DNA of 64,000 nucleotides from Rubrivivax sp. (GCA_020852865.1 JADYZZ010000065.1:62001-126000); one strand, 5' to 3'; positions 27,692 to 38,091 are shown, numbered from the stretch's first letter. Notes: generated by a model not told the origin, from the letters alone. Numbers and translations are program-made.

Positions 27692-28162
27692 TTACTCGAC
27701 GCGAATCCAGGTCTGGTTGCGGTAGAACGGCCCGATGAAGCCGCGCACCTCGAGCGTCTTGCCGCCGTCCTTGGGCGTGAGCCGCACGCGATAGGTCTTG
27801 CCGTTGTTGGGATCGAGGATGGTGCCGCCGTCCCAGTACGCCTCGTCGGGATTCTTCTTCACGCCTTCGAGGATCGTCATGCCGAGCACCGGCTGGTCCT
27901 TGCGCGCGTCGGTGCACTTGTCGCAGCGGGTGTCCTGCTTGCTCGGGTCGAGCAGCTTGTCGATCTTGCCGGCGAGCGTGCCGCCGGCCTCGGTGATGCG
28001 GACGTAGGATTTCTCCTGCTTGGTCTCGTCGTCGACGGTCTTCCACAGGCCAACCGGCGTGGCCTGGGCCAAGGCGGCGCCGGCGACGAAGACGAGCGTG
28101 ACGGCAAGCAAGGCGGCAGGGCGGACGATCCGGCCGGCAAGCCGGTGCGCGCTGGGGTGCAT
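27692..28162 (-). CDS. DUF2147 family exported protein
   Basis: A 156-residue protein with a signal peptide (about residues 1-33, AALLAVTLVFVAGAALAQA) and a DUF2147 domain: GLWKTVDDETKQEKSYVRI, the Cys pair CDKCTD, GMTILEGVKK and LDPNNGKTYRV. Family members are periplasmic lipocalin-like beta proteins; the biochemical role is unknown. It sits inside the beta-oxidation operon between acyl-CoA dehydrogenase and the fadB-like gene, which hints at handling fatty acids or envelope effects, but that is a guess. Confidence 0.88.
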   Translation of the reverse strand: MHPSAHRLAGRIVRPAALLAVTLVFVAGAALAQATPVGLWKTVDDETKQEKSYVRITEAGGTLAGKIDKLLDPSKQDTRCDKCTDARKDQPVLGMTILEGVKKNPDEAYWDGGTILDPNNGKTYRVRLTPKDGGKTLEVRGFIGPFYRNQTWIRVE

Positions 28163-28232
28163 GGCGATCTCCTCGTGGTGATGGCGGGATGATGCCGGGT
28201 GGTGGGGCGGCAGATGCGGACTCTACTCAGTA

Positions 28233-30023
<1,791 letters not shown>

Positions 30024-30092
30024 GGAGGTCTCCCTGGTGACGATGGATGCGGGACGACGGATGCGGGCTGGCTCGCGGCCGCGGCGCGGGCT

Positions 30093-31016
30093 TCAGCGCC
30101 GCGCCGGCTTGCGCCGCGCGGCCGGCGGCGGCGCACCCGGCTGGTAATGCGCCAGCACGCGCTCGAAGCCGCGGCGCGCGCGCTCGAGCACGCCGGCGTT
30201 GCGCAGGAAGCGTGCGTCGTGATGCAGCGCGAGGATCAGGCCGTGGATCTCGAACAGCATCTGCTGCACGTCGGTGTCGGCGCGCAGATGGCCCTCTTCG
30301 ACGGCGATGCGTATGGCACGCTCGAGGGCCGACTGCCAGGCGCCGACCATCGAAGCCAGCGCGTCGCGCACCGGGCCGGGACGATCGTCGAAGTCGACCG
30401 CGCCGCTGATGTAGATGCAGCCCGAGTCGAGCTCGACCGAGACGCGCCGCACCCAGCGCTCGAACAGCGCATGCAGGCGCGGCAGGCCGCGCCGCGTGCG
30501 CAGCGACGGAAAGAACACTTCCTGCTCGAAGCGTGCGTGGTACTCGCGCACGACCGAGATCTGCAGTTCCTCGCGCGAGCCGAAGTGCGCGAACACACCC
30601 GACTTGCTCATCTGCGTGACTTCGGCCAGCGCGCCGATCGACAGGCCCTCGAGGCCCATGTGCGAGGCCAGGCCGAGCGCCGCGTCGAGGATCGCCGCGT
30701 GCGTCTGATCGCCTTTGCGCCGTCCGCTGCGCAAGCCGCGCAACGGCTGCAAGGGCAGCTCGGCCGCCCGCCGCCTGCCGTTCGACGGCTGCGCGGTCGG
30801 CGCAGGGCGCGGAACCGGCGCCGCGCCCGCATCCGGCACAGCGGCGCCGGCAGGCGCCACCGCAGCGCCCGCGGCCGGCACAGCGGCGCCGGCAGGCCGC
30901 ACAGCGACGGCCGCAGGCGACACAGCGACGGCCGCAGGCGACACAGCGGCCGCGCGCCGCACCGCGCGCCGCGACGGCGAGGCTTGCGGACGGCTGGGAG
31001 CGGGGTTGACGGGCAT
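30093..31016 (-). CDS. TetR-family regulator of the beta-oxidation operon, with repeat-rich N-terminal extension
   Basis: From the ATG at 31016 the product is 307 residues, about 100 more than usual. Residues 25-66 are six imperfect heptads (VSPAAVA, VRPAGAA and similar). The TetR HTH lies at about 103-150 (HAAILDAALGLASHMGLEGL, IGALAEVTQMSKSGVFAHFG), followed by the ligand domain. No Shine-Dalgarno precedes the ATG and a palindrome lies five bases before it, so the mRNA may be leaderless, or the true start may be an in-frame TTG around codons 88-94. It heads the operon and probably represses it until an acyl-CoA binds. Confidence 0.88.
   Translation of the reverse strand: MPVNPAPSRPQASPSRRAVRRAAAVSPAAVAVSPAAVAVRPAGAAVPAAGAAVAPAGAAVPDAGAAPVPRPAPTAQPSNGRRRAAELPLQPLRGLRSGRRKGDQTHAAILDAALGLASHMGLEGLSIGALAEVTQMSKSGVFAHFGSREELQISVVREYHARFEQEVFFPSLRTRRGLPRLHALFERWVRRVSVELDSGCIYISGAVDFDDRPGPVRDALASMVGAWQSALERAIRIAVEEGHLRADTDVQQMLFEIHGLILALHHDARFLRNAGVLERARRGFERVLAHYQPGAPPPAARRKPARR
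30819..30944 (-). repeat. 21-bp degenerate tandem repeat, six units
   Basis: Six 21-base units coding for a seven-residue V-x-P-A-x-A-A-like pattern; the two units nearest the start codon are almost identical at the DNA level (CGACACAGCGACGGCCGCAGG register). The unit keeps the reading frame of the TetR gene. Confidence 0.85.
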
Positions 31017-31021
31017 GGTAC

Positions 31022-31033
31022 GAACGATCGTTC
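31022..31033. promoter_or_regulatory. Perfect palindrome, probable TetR operator
   Basis: GAACGATCGTTC is a perfect 12-base palindrome five bases upstream of the TetR ATG, next to an A/T-rich stretch (AAAATAG on the minus strand) that could be the -10 region. Position and symmetry fit an autoregulatory TetR operator. I saw no second perfect copy at the other gene starts of the operon. Confidence 0.65.
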
Positions 31034-31184
31034 TATTTTGCGCAAAGACGACCTCGCCCTGGGCACCGCGGCGCGGCGATTTCTAGGGGCAGCCGCCTAA
31101 TCCGCGCTGCGGCCCGGCGCAGCCTCGAGGTCCGGCCGACCCGCTCGATCGACCCGGCGCGGCGCTGCCGCCGGCGCTGTCCGA

Positions 31185-32168
31185 TCAGTCGCCTTCGTCG
31201 TCGCGTGCGGCCGCGGCGTCGCGCACCGCGGCATCCAGGGGAGCACGCAACGCGGCAGCGCCGCGCACGAACGCGTCGATCGGAACCGGCCGCACCCAGC
31301 CCAGCAGTTGCGGCGGCGGCAGGGCCGAGACGTAGAGCTCGGAGAACCAGCGGTCCTGCCGCTGCTGGTTCAGCGCGAGCAGCACGAGCGCGCCGGCGGC
31401 GAAGGCACTCCAGCCGACGACGGCGAGCGCGCGCCGCTGCTGCGGCGCCACCAGCCGGGCGTGCGCGAGCAGCATCGCCGCGCCGCAGGCCGCGGCGGCG
31501 GTCGGCGCCAGGTGCGACAGCGCAGCCGGGCCGCCGAGCGCCGCCGCCCAGGGCAGCGCAAAGCCGACGAGCTCGATCGCGAGCAGCCCGCGCACGGCCA
31601 CCGCCAGATGCGGCCGGAAGTCGAAGCGGTGCTGGAACAGCTTGGAGGCCAGACCCCAAAGCGTGCACCAGCCGGCGAGCGCCGCCGGCAGGCCGAGCAG
31701 CGGCACCAGCCAGTCGGTGAGGCGGCTGCCCGGGTCGAACTGGAGCGCGAAGCCGGCGAGAACCCAGCCCCACAGCAAAGCCGCCAGCAGCAAGGTGCGC
31801 GCCGGCCGCGGGGCCCGCGCGAGCGGCCGCTCGGGCGCAAGCCGCTCGCCGGCCAGCCGCAGCCGCAGCCGCGTGGTGCCGAGCGTGAAGCCCTCGTCGC
31901 CGGCCCGCAGGCCGGCACGCCCGCCTGCGGCCAGGCGCGTGCGGCCGAGCTGCACGCCATTGACGCTGGGCAGCGCGAGCAGGTGCGGCGTGCCGGCTTC
32001 GTCGAGCTCGAGCCGCGCGTGGTACGCGGCCACATGCGGATCGTCGAGCACGAGGTCGTTGTCGATGGCGCGGCCGATCGTCAGCGGCCAGGCCGTCACC
32101 GGCAGCGCACGCCGCACGCGGCCGTCGCGCTCGATCCACTCGACGAGGGCGAGCGGGCCGACGTTCAT
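31185..32168 (-). CDS. FHA-domain membrane protein
   Basis: A 327-residue protein. The forkhead-associated phosphothreonine-binding domain spans about residues 20-105 (LTIGRAIDNDLVLDDPHVAAYHARLEL would be the core; key pieces IGRAIDND, SVNGVQLGRTRL). It is followed by five or so hydrophobic helices (about 125-280) and a short acidic tail. The ATG overlaps the stop of the upstream protease gene (ATGA), so both are produced together. It may recruit a phosphorylated partner to the inner membrane in the same process as the protease. No kinase gene is in the window. Confidence 0.85.
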   Translation of the reverse strand: MNVGPLALVEWIERDGRVRRALPVTAWPLTIGRAIDNDLVLDDPHVAAYHARLELDEAGTPHLLALPSVNGVQLGRTRLAAGGRAGLRAGDEGFTLGTTRLRLRLAGERLAPERPLARAPRPARTLLLAALLWGWVLAGFALQFDPGSRLTDWLVPLLGLPAALAGWCTLWGLASKLFQHRFDFRPHLAVAVRGLLAIELVGFALPWAAALGGPAALSHLAPTAAAACGAAMLLAHARLVAPQQRRALAVVGWSAFAAGALVLLALNQQRQDRWFSELYVSALPPPQLLGWVRPVPIDAFVRGAAALRAPLDAAVRDAAAARDDEGD

Positions 32169-33583
32169 GGCGCCGGTCTCCTCGCGCCGGCCCGCTCGGC
32201 CGCAGCGGCGGATGCGGCAGACGCCGCGGCAGGCGCGGCCACGGCGTTCGCGCCGAAGCCCGACAGGTAATGCGCGGCCAGCCGCGCGGCGTTGTCGAAC
32301 GAGACGCCGTAGGCGTCGAAGCGCCCCTGCACGCCGGTGTCGGCCGCATCGAGCGTGGCCACCAGCAGCGACAGGTCGTACAGCCCGGGCAGCCGCTTGT
32401 ACGCGCGCATGCACAGCACGGCGCGCAGCAGCAGCCCCTCGCCCTGCACGTAGCGCTCGCGGCATTGCGGCGGCGTGCGCTGCGGCCCGCCGCCGAACCC
32501 CTCGTTGCGAAAGCTCCTCGAGTAGCGTTCGGCGAAGCGCAGCCAGCCGAGCTTGCGGCCATCGTAGGCCTCGTGGCGCACGGTGATGTAGCCGGTGAGC
32601 AGGCCCGCATTGACGAAGACGCGGCTGTCCATCGTGCAGTCGGAGCGCTCGAACTGCAGTCCGCGCGCTTCGGCCGGCGTGCTCGAACCCCAGCAGCGCA
32701 GGAAGCGCTCCTGCGGCACCGGCACGCGCAGGCGCGCGCGCCCCGCGGCACGCCAGGCCAGGCCGACGAAGGCATCGGCGAGTGCCTCCTGGTGTGCGAG
32801 CAACTGGGCGGTGAGCCGCGCGTGCATCGGCGCGCGCACCGGCAGCGCGTCGCGGCCGCGCGCGTAGAGCCGCTCGGCGAACGCCGCGGGCACGAGGAAG
32901 CTCACCTGCTCGCCGTCGCGCCGCGTGGCGACGTTGATGCCGATCACGCGGCCGGCATCGTCGAGCGCCGGGCCGCCGCTCATGCCGGCCGAGAGCGAAC
33001 CGCCGAAGAAGATCGTCGGCAGGAAATTGCGCTCGGCCAGGCCGTTGTAGGCACCGCCGACGACGGCGAAGCCGACGTCGAGCGGATTGCCCAGCGCGAA
33101 GATGCGCTCGCCGCGCTGCAGCGGCGCGTCTTCCGGCCGGAAGGCGAGCGCGCCGCGCCCGGCCAGCACGCCGGCCTGGGCCACGCGCAGCAAAGCCAGG
33201 TCGTGCACGATGTCGACGTCGAGCAACTCGAGCGCGCCCTGCCGGCCGTCGGCGGCGGCGAACACCAGCCGGTACTGCGCAGGCCGCAGCGCGTACTGGC
33301 TCACGACGTGGTAGTTGGTGATCAGGTGCCCCTGTTCGCTCACCAGGAAGCCCGAACCCACCGACGCCTGGCTGTCCTGGCCCTCGAGCAGCGTGCGCAC
33401 CTGCACGAGCTGGTCACGGGCACGCGCGAAGGCGATCTGGCTCGCGTCGCCGCGCGCCACATCCTGCGCGGGGGGCGCCGCGGCCGCCGGACGCCCGGTT
33501 CCGGCGCTCGCAGCCGAAGCCGCCAGCGCGACGCCCAGCGCGCCGACGACGACGAGCCGGCGCAGGGCATGGGTGGGGGGCAT
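32165..33583 (-). CDS. Secreted trypsin-like (S1C) serine protease
   Basis: A 472-residue exported protease. Signal peptide about residues 1-27 (VVVGALGVALAASAASA). The chymotrypsin-fold domain carries the complete triad: His92 in NYHVV, Asp128 in DIVHDLALLRV and Ser202 in AGMSGGPALD. There is no PDZ domain; the C-terminal 230 residues form an unassigned region (ERFLRCWGSSTP, GGPQRTPPQCRERYVQGEG) with several Cys. ATG 33583 gives the signal peptide; the frame extends upstream to 33715 without one. It is coupled to the FHA protein downstream. Confidence 0.88.
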   Translation of the reverse strand: MPPTHALRRLVVVGALGVALAASAASAGTGRPAAAAPPAQDVARGDASQIAFARARDQLVQVRTLLEGQDSQASVGSGFLVSEQGHLITNYHVVSQYALRPAQYRLVFAAADGRQGALELLDVDIVHDLALLRVAQAGVLAGRGALAFRPEDAPLQRGERIFALGNPLDVGFAVVGGAYNGLAERNFLPTIFFGGSLSAGMSGGPALDDAGRVIGINVATRRDGEQVSFLVPAAFAERLYARGRDALPVRAPMHARLTAQLLAHQEALADAFVGLAWRAAGRARLRVPVPQERFLRCWGSSTPAEARGLQFERSDCTMDSRVFVNAGLLTGYITVRHEAYDGRKLGWLRFAERYSRSFRNEGFGGGPQRTPPQCRERYVQGEGLLLRAVLCMRAYKRLPGLYDLSLLVATLDAADTGVQGRFDAYGVSFDNAARLAAHYLSGFGANAVAAPAAASAASAAAAERAGARRPAP

Positions 33584-33720
33584 CGATGCATTGTGGACCA
33601 AGGCCGGCGCCGGGATGGAGCACACACCTCGTGCGGCGGCATTCCGCGGGGTGCGGCGGCGTGCGGCGGCGCAGGCCGCTGCATGGTTCTTGCTATGCTT
33701 GCCGCGACGGTACAAGGCAT

Positions 33721-34278
33721 ATGGACGTATTGCAGCTCGACCTGTCCGGTCGCCCGCAGGCCTGGATCTCCTCGAAGGAGGCCGCGGTCCTCTACGCGAG
33801 CGACGGCATCGCCTGGACGCTGGGCACGGCCTGCCAGGTGCTGCGCGGCGGTATCCAGCGTAGCAGCGGGCGGCAGTCGCTGATCGAGGTGCACCCCATC
33901 GTCGCGGTGCGCGGCGCGGTACCGAGCCGAGCCTGGCGCAGCGAACCCGCGCTGACCAATCCGAAGCTGTTCACGCGCGATCGCCAGCTCTGTGCCTATT
34001 GCGGCCGCCGGTTCCACTTCGACGAGTTGACGCGCGAGCACATCCGCCCCGTCTCGCGCGGCGGCCACGATCGCTGGATGAACTGCATCACCGCCTGCCG
34101 CCCCTGCAACGGCCGCAAGGGCAACCGCCTGCCCGAGGAAGCGCACATGACGCTGCTGTACCTACCCTACGTGCCGAGCCTGCACGAGGACATGATCCTG
34201 CGCGGGCGGCGCATCCTCGTCGACCAGATGGACTTCCTGCTGGCGAGCGTGCCGCGCAACTCGCGGCTGCACGGCTGA
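33721..34278 (+). CDS. HNH endonuclease family protein
   Basis: A 185-residue protein with an HNH domain at about 88-136: CAYCG and CRPCN zinc-binding pairs (Cys91, Cys94, Cys126, Cys129) flank EHIRPVSRGG with the catalytic His107, and Asn121 is present. The N-terminal part (SSKEAAVLYASDGIAWTLG, VRGAVPSRAW) is the form conserved in free-standing proteobacterial HNH proteins that are not part of restriction systems or introns. Role unknown, possibly DNA repair. No methylase or mobile element is nearby. Confidence 0.88.
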   Translation: MDVLQLDLSGRPQAWISSKEAAVLYASDGIAWTLGTACQVLRGGIQRSSGRQSLIEVHPIVAVRGAVPSRAWRSEPALTNPKLFTRDRQLCAYCGRRFHFDELTREHIRPVSRGGHDRWMNCITACRPCNGRKGNRLPEEAHMTLLYLPYVPSLHEDMILRGRRILVDQMDFLLASVPRNSRLHG

Positions 34279-34280
34279 GT

Positions 34281-34308
34281 CTGTGAAGACATGAATCGCG
34301 CACGCGCG
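34281..34308 (+). repeat. Post-stop repeat element, copy 2
   Basis: Starting two bases after the HNH stop, the 28 bases beginning CTGTGAAGACATGAATCGCG match copy 1 (23117-23144) at 24 positions. Unlike copies 1 and 3 it has no clear inverted partner arm. Confidence 0.55.
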
Positions 34309-34502
34309 GTCGATGCCGTCACGCGTTCGGGGTCCGGGCGACAACGGTGAACGCGCCGCCGAGCGCGCGCGGACGCTCCCGCCCGCGCGCCCGCCGCGGA
34401 ACTCCGCCCGCCGCGCCGTGTCAACCTCAGCAGCAAGGAAACGCACGAACGGGCGCGCGCATCGCGCGCGGCGCGTCGGCAGGCAGCAACGAGGAGAACG
34501 AG

Positions 34503-35015
34503 ATGGCCCGAACGCTGAACATCCTGGCCCTGGCGGCGGCGTTCGCGCTGGCCGCGGGTTGCGCGACGACGAGCCCCGACGTCTTGAGCCGCGGCGACGC
34601 CCAGCGCATGTCGAACGTGACCGACGCGGTGGTGTTGTCCACGCGTCCGGTGGTGGTCGACGGCACGCAGTCGGGCATCGGCGCCACCAGCGGTGCGGTG
34701 GTCGGCGGCGTGGCCGGTTCGTCGGTCGGCGGCCGCCGCGAGGCCATCGCCGTGGGCGTGATCGGTGCTGTCGTCGGCGGTGTGATCGGCAACGTCACCG
34801 AGCGGCTGACCACGCGTGAGGATGCACTCGAGATCCTCGTGCAGCTCAGAAACGGCGAGCGGCGGGCGATCGTGCAGGCCAAGGGCGCCGAGACCTTCGC
34901 GCCGGGCGAACCGGTGCTGCTCATCGCCAGCGGCGGGCGCGTGCGCGTCATGAAGGCGCCTGCGCCAGGCGCGCCGCCCGTTCCGGCGGCCCCGCAGTCC
35001 GACCGACCGGGCTGA
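34503..35015 (+). CDS. Glycine-zipper 2TM lipoprotein, SlyB/Pcp-like
   Basis: A 170-residue lipoprotein. The lipobox LAAGCATTS lipidates Cys20. Residues about 56-100 form a glycine-zipper double hairpin (GATSGAVVGGVAGSSVGG, AVGVIGAVVGGVIGNVTE), and the end is a beta-rich domain (EILVQLRNGERRAIVQAKGA, RVRVMKAP). This is the SlyB/Pcp/OsmB type in the outer membrane. A strong ribosome site (GAGGAG) precedes the ATG. The 224 bases upstream contain only the repeat element and probable promoter. Confidence 0.9.
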   Translation: MARTLNILALAAAFALAAGCATTSPDVLSRGDAQRMSNVTDAVVLSTRPVVVDGTQSGIGATSGAVVGGVAGSSVGGRREAIAVGVIGAVVGGVIGNVTERLTTREDALEILVQLRNGERRAIVQAKGAETFAPGEPVLLIASGGRVRVMKAPAPGAPPVPAAPQSDRPG

Positions 35016-35139
35016 CGCGCCCGGTCCTCGCCCGCCGCAGGCGGGCGACGGCGAGATGCCCGAATTTCGTCACGCGGCGATGCGGCCGGCGTAGCCCAGC
35101 GGCCGGGGCGATCGCTATGATGATCCGACGTTCGATCCC

Positions 35140-35448
35140 ATGTGGCGCACTTTGACCCCCGAAGTCCTGCTGCTGACTTCGCAGCTGGTGCTGCTGGTCG
35201 CGACCATCCCGCTGCTCGCCGCGTCGGTGTCCGTGTCGCGCACGCGCAAGCTCTGGCATAGAGGCTTCAAGCTGGCGGCGGTCGTGATCGCCGTCGTCGC
35301 CGTCGCGCTCGCCTTGTTCGCCAACTCCACCTGGTCGGCCGACGGGGGGTGGCTGGCGGCGTTCCTGCCGATGACGGTGAACCTGGGCGCCTGCGTCTGG
35401 ATTCTTTTTCGCAGCCGCAGTTCGGCGCACCTGAGACGGCGCGGGTAG
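35140..35448 (+). CDS. Small membrane protein of unknown function
   Basis: A 102-residue protein with three predicted transmembrane segments: about residues 7-31 (LLLTSQLVLLVATIPLLAAS), 44-62 (LAAVVIAVVAVALALFANS) and 70-92. Positively charged ends (SRTRKLWHRG; RSRSSAHLRRRG) suggest a defined topology. I recognise no family. It is alone between the lipoprotein gene and a glycosyltransferase. Confidence 0.6.
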   Translation: MWRTLTPEVLLLTSQLVLLVATIPLLAASVSVSRTRKLWHRGFKLAAVVIAVVAVALALFANSTWSADGGWLAAFLPMTVNLGACVWILFRSRSSAHLRRRG

Positions 35449-35815
35449 CCGGGCCGGTCCGTCCGCGCCGGCGTGCGCGGCGCCGTCGGCTATGAGCCAA
35501 GTGAACGCCTTGCCGTTTCCTTTTGCGTCGCGGACGCGACCTGACTGATATCGGCGCGGCCAGCAGGCGACGAATGCAACGCCCCTGATCTGCCGTCGCA
35601 TTGTCTACAAGTGCGCGTAACCGAGGGCAACACCGGCGTTCGCGACGGTTCTGACCGTGCCAGCGGTGTTAGGGTTCCAGGTATCCACAACATCAAGCTT
35701 CCGCAGGCAGAGACACCACGATGTGCACGCCACCAACGCCGGTTCGGGCCGCCTTCAAGCGCAAGCCAATCGCCGGCAGATTCCCGATGGCGGCTCGGTC
35801 GAGGGCGCGGCGACG
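35449..35815. other. 367-base gap before the glycosyltransferase gene
   Basis: No supported gene. Base composition is visibly less GC-rich than the surroundings (for example 35500-35530 and 35680-35740), which suggests acquired or non-coding sequence. The glycosyltransferase frame stays open back to a GTG at 35657, but that part is Arg/His/Gln-rich with no family resemblance. Confidence 0.5.
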
Positions 35816-36940
35816 ATGGGCATGACGTCGCCGCCCGCCCCGAATGGATTGGAGCTCGCGCCGTTGCGCGTGCGCGGGCAAGACAGGTACGCCGGCGACG
35901 CAGCGGTCTCGCAGGGCGACGAATCGGCGCTTCGGAAAGTGTGCGCGCAGCCGGCCCGCGAGACACCGCGGCAGGCCGCAAACGACACCATCCGGCTGTC
36001 CTTTGCGTTCTGCACCTTCAACCGCGCCGAGCGCCTGCCGGCGCTGCTGGCGGCGATGCGGGCACAACAATGCCCGCTGCCCTTCGAGGTACTCGTCGTC
36101 GACAACAACAGCAGCGACGACACCGCAGCGGTGGTTGCGCGCTGCGCGCATGAAAGCGGGCCGCCGGTGCGCTACGTGCGCGAGGAACGCCAGGGAATTC
36201 CGCATGCGCGCAATCGCGCGCTGGCCGAGGCCATGCAGCGCGACGTGCTGGTGTTCATCGACGACGACGAACTGCCGCAGCCGGGTCTGCTGGCCGGTGC
36301 CGTGCACGCCCTTGCGGCCGGAGGCGCACGCTGCGTCGGCGGCAAGGTCAAGGTCTGCTTCGCGCCCGGTGCCCGGCCGTCCTGGCTGGGCGACGACTTG
36401 CTGGGCTTTCTCGCCGAAGTCGATTACGGCGAGCGGCCCTTCCCGATCACCGACCTGTCGACGCCGGTGTGGACCGCCAACGTCGCCTACGACATGCGCC
36501 TGTTCCGCGACAACCCCGACCTGCGCTTCGACGCCCGCTACAACCGGCGCGGCGTCGGCGTCGGCGGGGGGTCGGATGCGGTGATGTTCCGCGAGCTGCT
36601 GCAGCGCGGCGAGCCGATCGTCTACTGTCCGCAAATGATCGTCGACCACCATGTCGAGGACTGGCGGCTGCGCCGGAGCTACTTCCTCAGGCTGCGCTTC
36701 GTCGCCGGCCGCAAGCAGGCGCAGTACGAGACCGGGGACTATGCGCGCGCGCTGCTCGGTGTGCCGCCGTTCATGGTCGCGCAACTGGTCCGGCATGCCT
36801 GGCGCACGGCGGCGATGCTGGTGCGGCGCGACGCCGGAGTGCTGCGCCAGGCGATGAACCTCGCCCACGCCGCCGGCATGATCCGGGGACGCCTGCTGCG
36901 CTGGAGCGAACTGCGCGGCACGCCGCAAGGCCGGCGGTAG
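35816..36940 (+). CDS. Family 2 glycosyltransferase
   Basis: A 374-residue GT-A enzyme. After about 60 variable residues, FAFCTFNRAERLPALLAAM and VLVVDNNSSDDT form the nucleotide-sugar fold, FIDDDELPQPG holds the DxD metal site, and a Pro/Trp-rich acceptor region follows (PSWLGDDLLGFLAEVDYGER, TPVWTANVAYD). The last third is helical and may lie on the membrane. It may make a polysaccharide or glycolipid but no partner genes are near. The stop codon lies on the last bases of a converging tRNA gene. Start among 35657, 35816 and 35822 is uncertain. Confidence 0.87.
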   Translation: MGMTSPPAPNGLELAPLRVRGQDRYAGDAAVSQGDESALRKVCAQPARETPRQAANDTIRLSFAFCTFNRAERLPALLAAMRAQQCPLPFEVLVVDNNSSDDTAAVVARCAHESGPPVRYVREERQGIPHARNRALAEAMQRDVLVFIDDDELPQPGLLAGAVHALAAGGARCVGGKVKVCFAPGARPSWLGDDLLGFLAEVDYGERPFPITDLSTPVWTANVAYDMRLFRDNPDLRFDARYNRRGVGVGGGSDAVMFRELLQRGEPIVYCPQMIVDHHVEDWRLRRSYFLRLRFVAGRKQAQYETGDYARALLGVPPFMVAQLVRHAWRTAAMLVRRDAGVLRQAMNLAHAAGMIRGRLLRWSELRGTPQGRR

Positions 36941-37010
36941 GCCGTGTTGGGATCGAACCAACGACCAAAGGATTATGAGTCCCCTGCTCTGACCACTGAG
37001 CTAACGGCCC
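36938..37010 (-). tRNA. tRNA with CAT anticodon (elongator Met, or Ile2)
   Basis: Reverse strand folds as a cloverleaf: acceptor GGGCCGT with ACGGCCT (first pair G-U), D-stem GCTC/GAGC, anticodon loop CTCATAA, T-arm GTTGG-TTCGATC-CCAAC, discriminator A. The anticodon stem GGGGA/TCCTT contains two G-U pairs. The following bases are CCG, so CCA is not encoded, unlike the other tRNAs in the window. Met versus lysidine-modified Ile cannot be settled by eye. Its 3' end overlaps the stop codon of the converging glycosyltransferase gene. Confidence 0.88.
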
Positions 37011-37062
37011 GGCGCGGGCCATTCTAGGGAGGCGCGCGCACGGCCGGCGGCGCAGCCGCGGC

Positions 37063-38091
37063 TCACTTGGCCGACAGCGCGTGGCTCACGAGGCGGGCGG
37101 TGATGTCGACGAGCTGAATCATGCGCTCGTAGCGCATGCGCGTCGGACCGATCACGCCCAGGGTACCGACGACACGACCGTCGACCTCGTACGGCGCCGT
37201 CACCACCGACAGCTGCTCGAAGGGCACGACCTGGCTCTCGCCGCCGATGTAGATGCGCACCCCTTCGGCCCGGCTGCTGACGTCGAGCAGCCGCATGAGC
37301 TGGGTCTTCTGCTCGAAGACGTCGAACAACCGGCGCAGACTGCTCATGTCGCTGCCCAGCTCCTGCACGCCCAGCAGGTTGCGTTCGCCGGCGACGACGA
37401 CGTGGTCGCTGCTCTCGGCCAGCGCCTCGCTGCCGGCGTCGACCGCGGCCTGCATCAGCGCCGCGATCTCGCTGCGCAGCGCCTCGATCTCGCGCTTGAG
37501 GCGCGCGCGCACCTCGTCGAGCGTCAGGCCGGCGTAGTGCGCGTTCAGGTAATTCGTCGCCTCCTGCAGCTCGGCCGCGCCGTAGTCGTGGGCCGTGAAG
37601 ATGACGCGGTTCTGCACGTCGCCGTCGGGGGCCACCAGGATCACCAGCACGCGCCGCTCGCCCAGACGCAGGAACTCTATGTGATGGAACACGCCGGCCT
37701 TGCGCGGCGCGCTCACCACGCCGACGTAGCTGCTCAGGCTCGACAGCAGCGAGGCCGCCTGGGCGATGACGCGCTGCGGCTGGTCGGGGTGCAGCTGCTC
37801 GCGCGCCGCGGCCAGTTCGCCGCCGGCCGCCTCCGCCTCGAGCGGCCGCACCGTGAGCATGGTGTCGACGAACAGGCGGTAGCCGCGTGCCGTCGGTACG
37901 CGTCCGGCGCTGGTGTGCGGGCTGGCGATCAGGCCGAGCTCCTCGAGGTCGGCCATCACGTTGCGGATCGTCGCCGGCGACAGGTCCAGGCCCGAGGCCT
38001 TGGACAGGGTGCGCGAGCCCACCGGCTGGCCGTCGGCGATGTAGCGCTCGACCAGAGTCTTGAGCAGCGTGCGCGAACGATCGTCGATCAT
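37063..38091 (-). CDS. hrcA: Heat-inducible transcription repressor HrcA
   Basis: A 342-residue repressor of groE/dnaK-type heat-shock operons acting at CIRCE sites and stabilised by GroEL. The N-terminal winged helix (residues 5-80) contains [20 protein letters not shown] and the conserved [20 protein letters not shown]; the GAF-like and dimer domains follow, ending [19 protein letters not shown]. No CIRCE palindrome is visible upstream, so it does not seem autoregulated that way. It diverges from nadK. Confidence 0.95.
   Translation of the reverse strand: MIDDRSRTLLKTLVERYIADGQPVGSRTLSKASGLDLSPATIRNVMADLEELGLIASPHTSAGRVPTARGYRLFVDTMLTVRPLEAEAAGGELAAAREQLHPDQPQRVIAQAASLLSSLSSYVGVVSAPRKAGVFHHIEFLRLGERRVLVILVAPDGDVQNRVIFTAHDYGAAELQEATNYLNAHYAGLTLDEVRARLKREIEALRSEIAALMQAAVDAGSEALAESSDHVVVAGERNLLGVQELGSDMSSLRRLFDVFEQKTQLMRLLDVSSRAEGVRIYIGGESQVVPFEQLSVVTAPYEVDGRVVGTLGVIGPTRMRYERMIQLVDITARLVSHALSAK

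Noticed and set aside
25267..27738. Plus-strand open frame of about 820 codons opposite the fadB-like gene
   Set aside because: Antisense shadow of a gene with intact dehydrogenase and hydratase motifs.
36938..37010. CAT-anticodon tRNA as a pseudogene
   Set aside because: All stems can pair and the loops keep their invariant bases; missing encoded CCA is normal in many bacteria.
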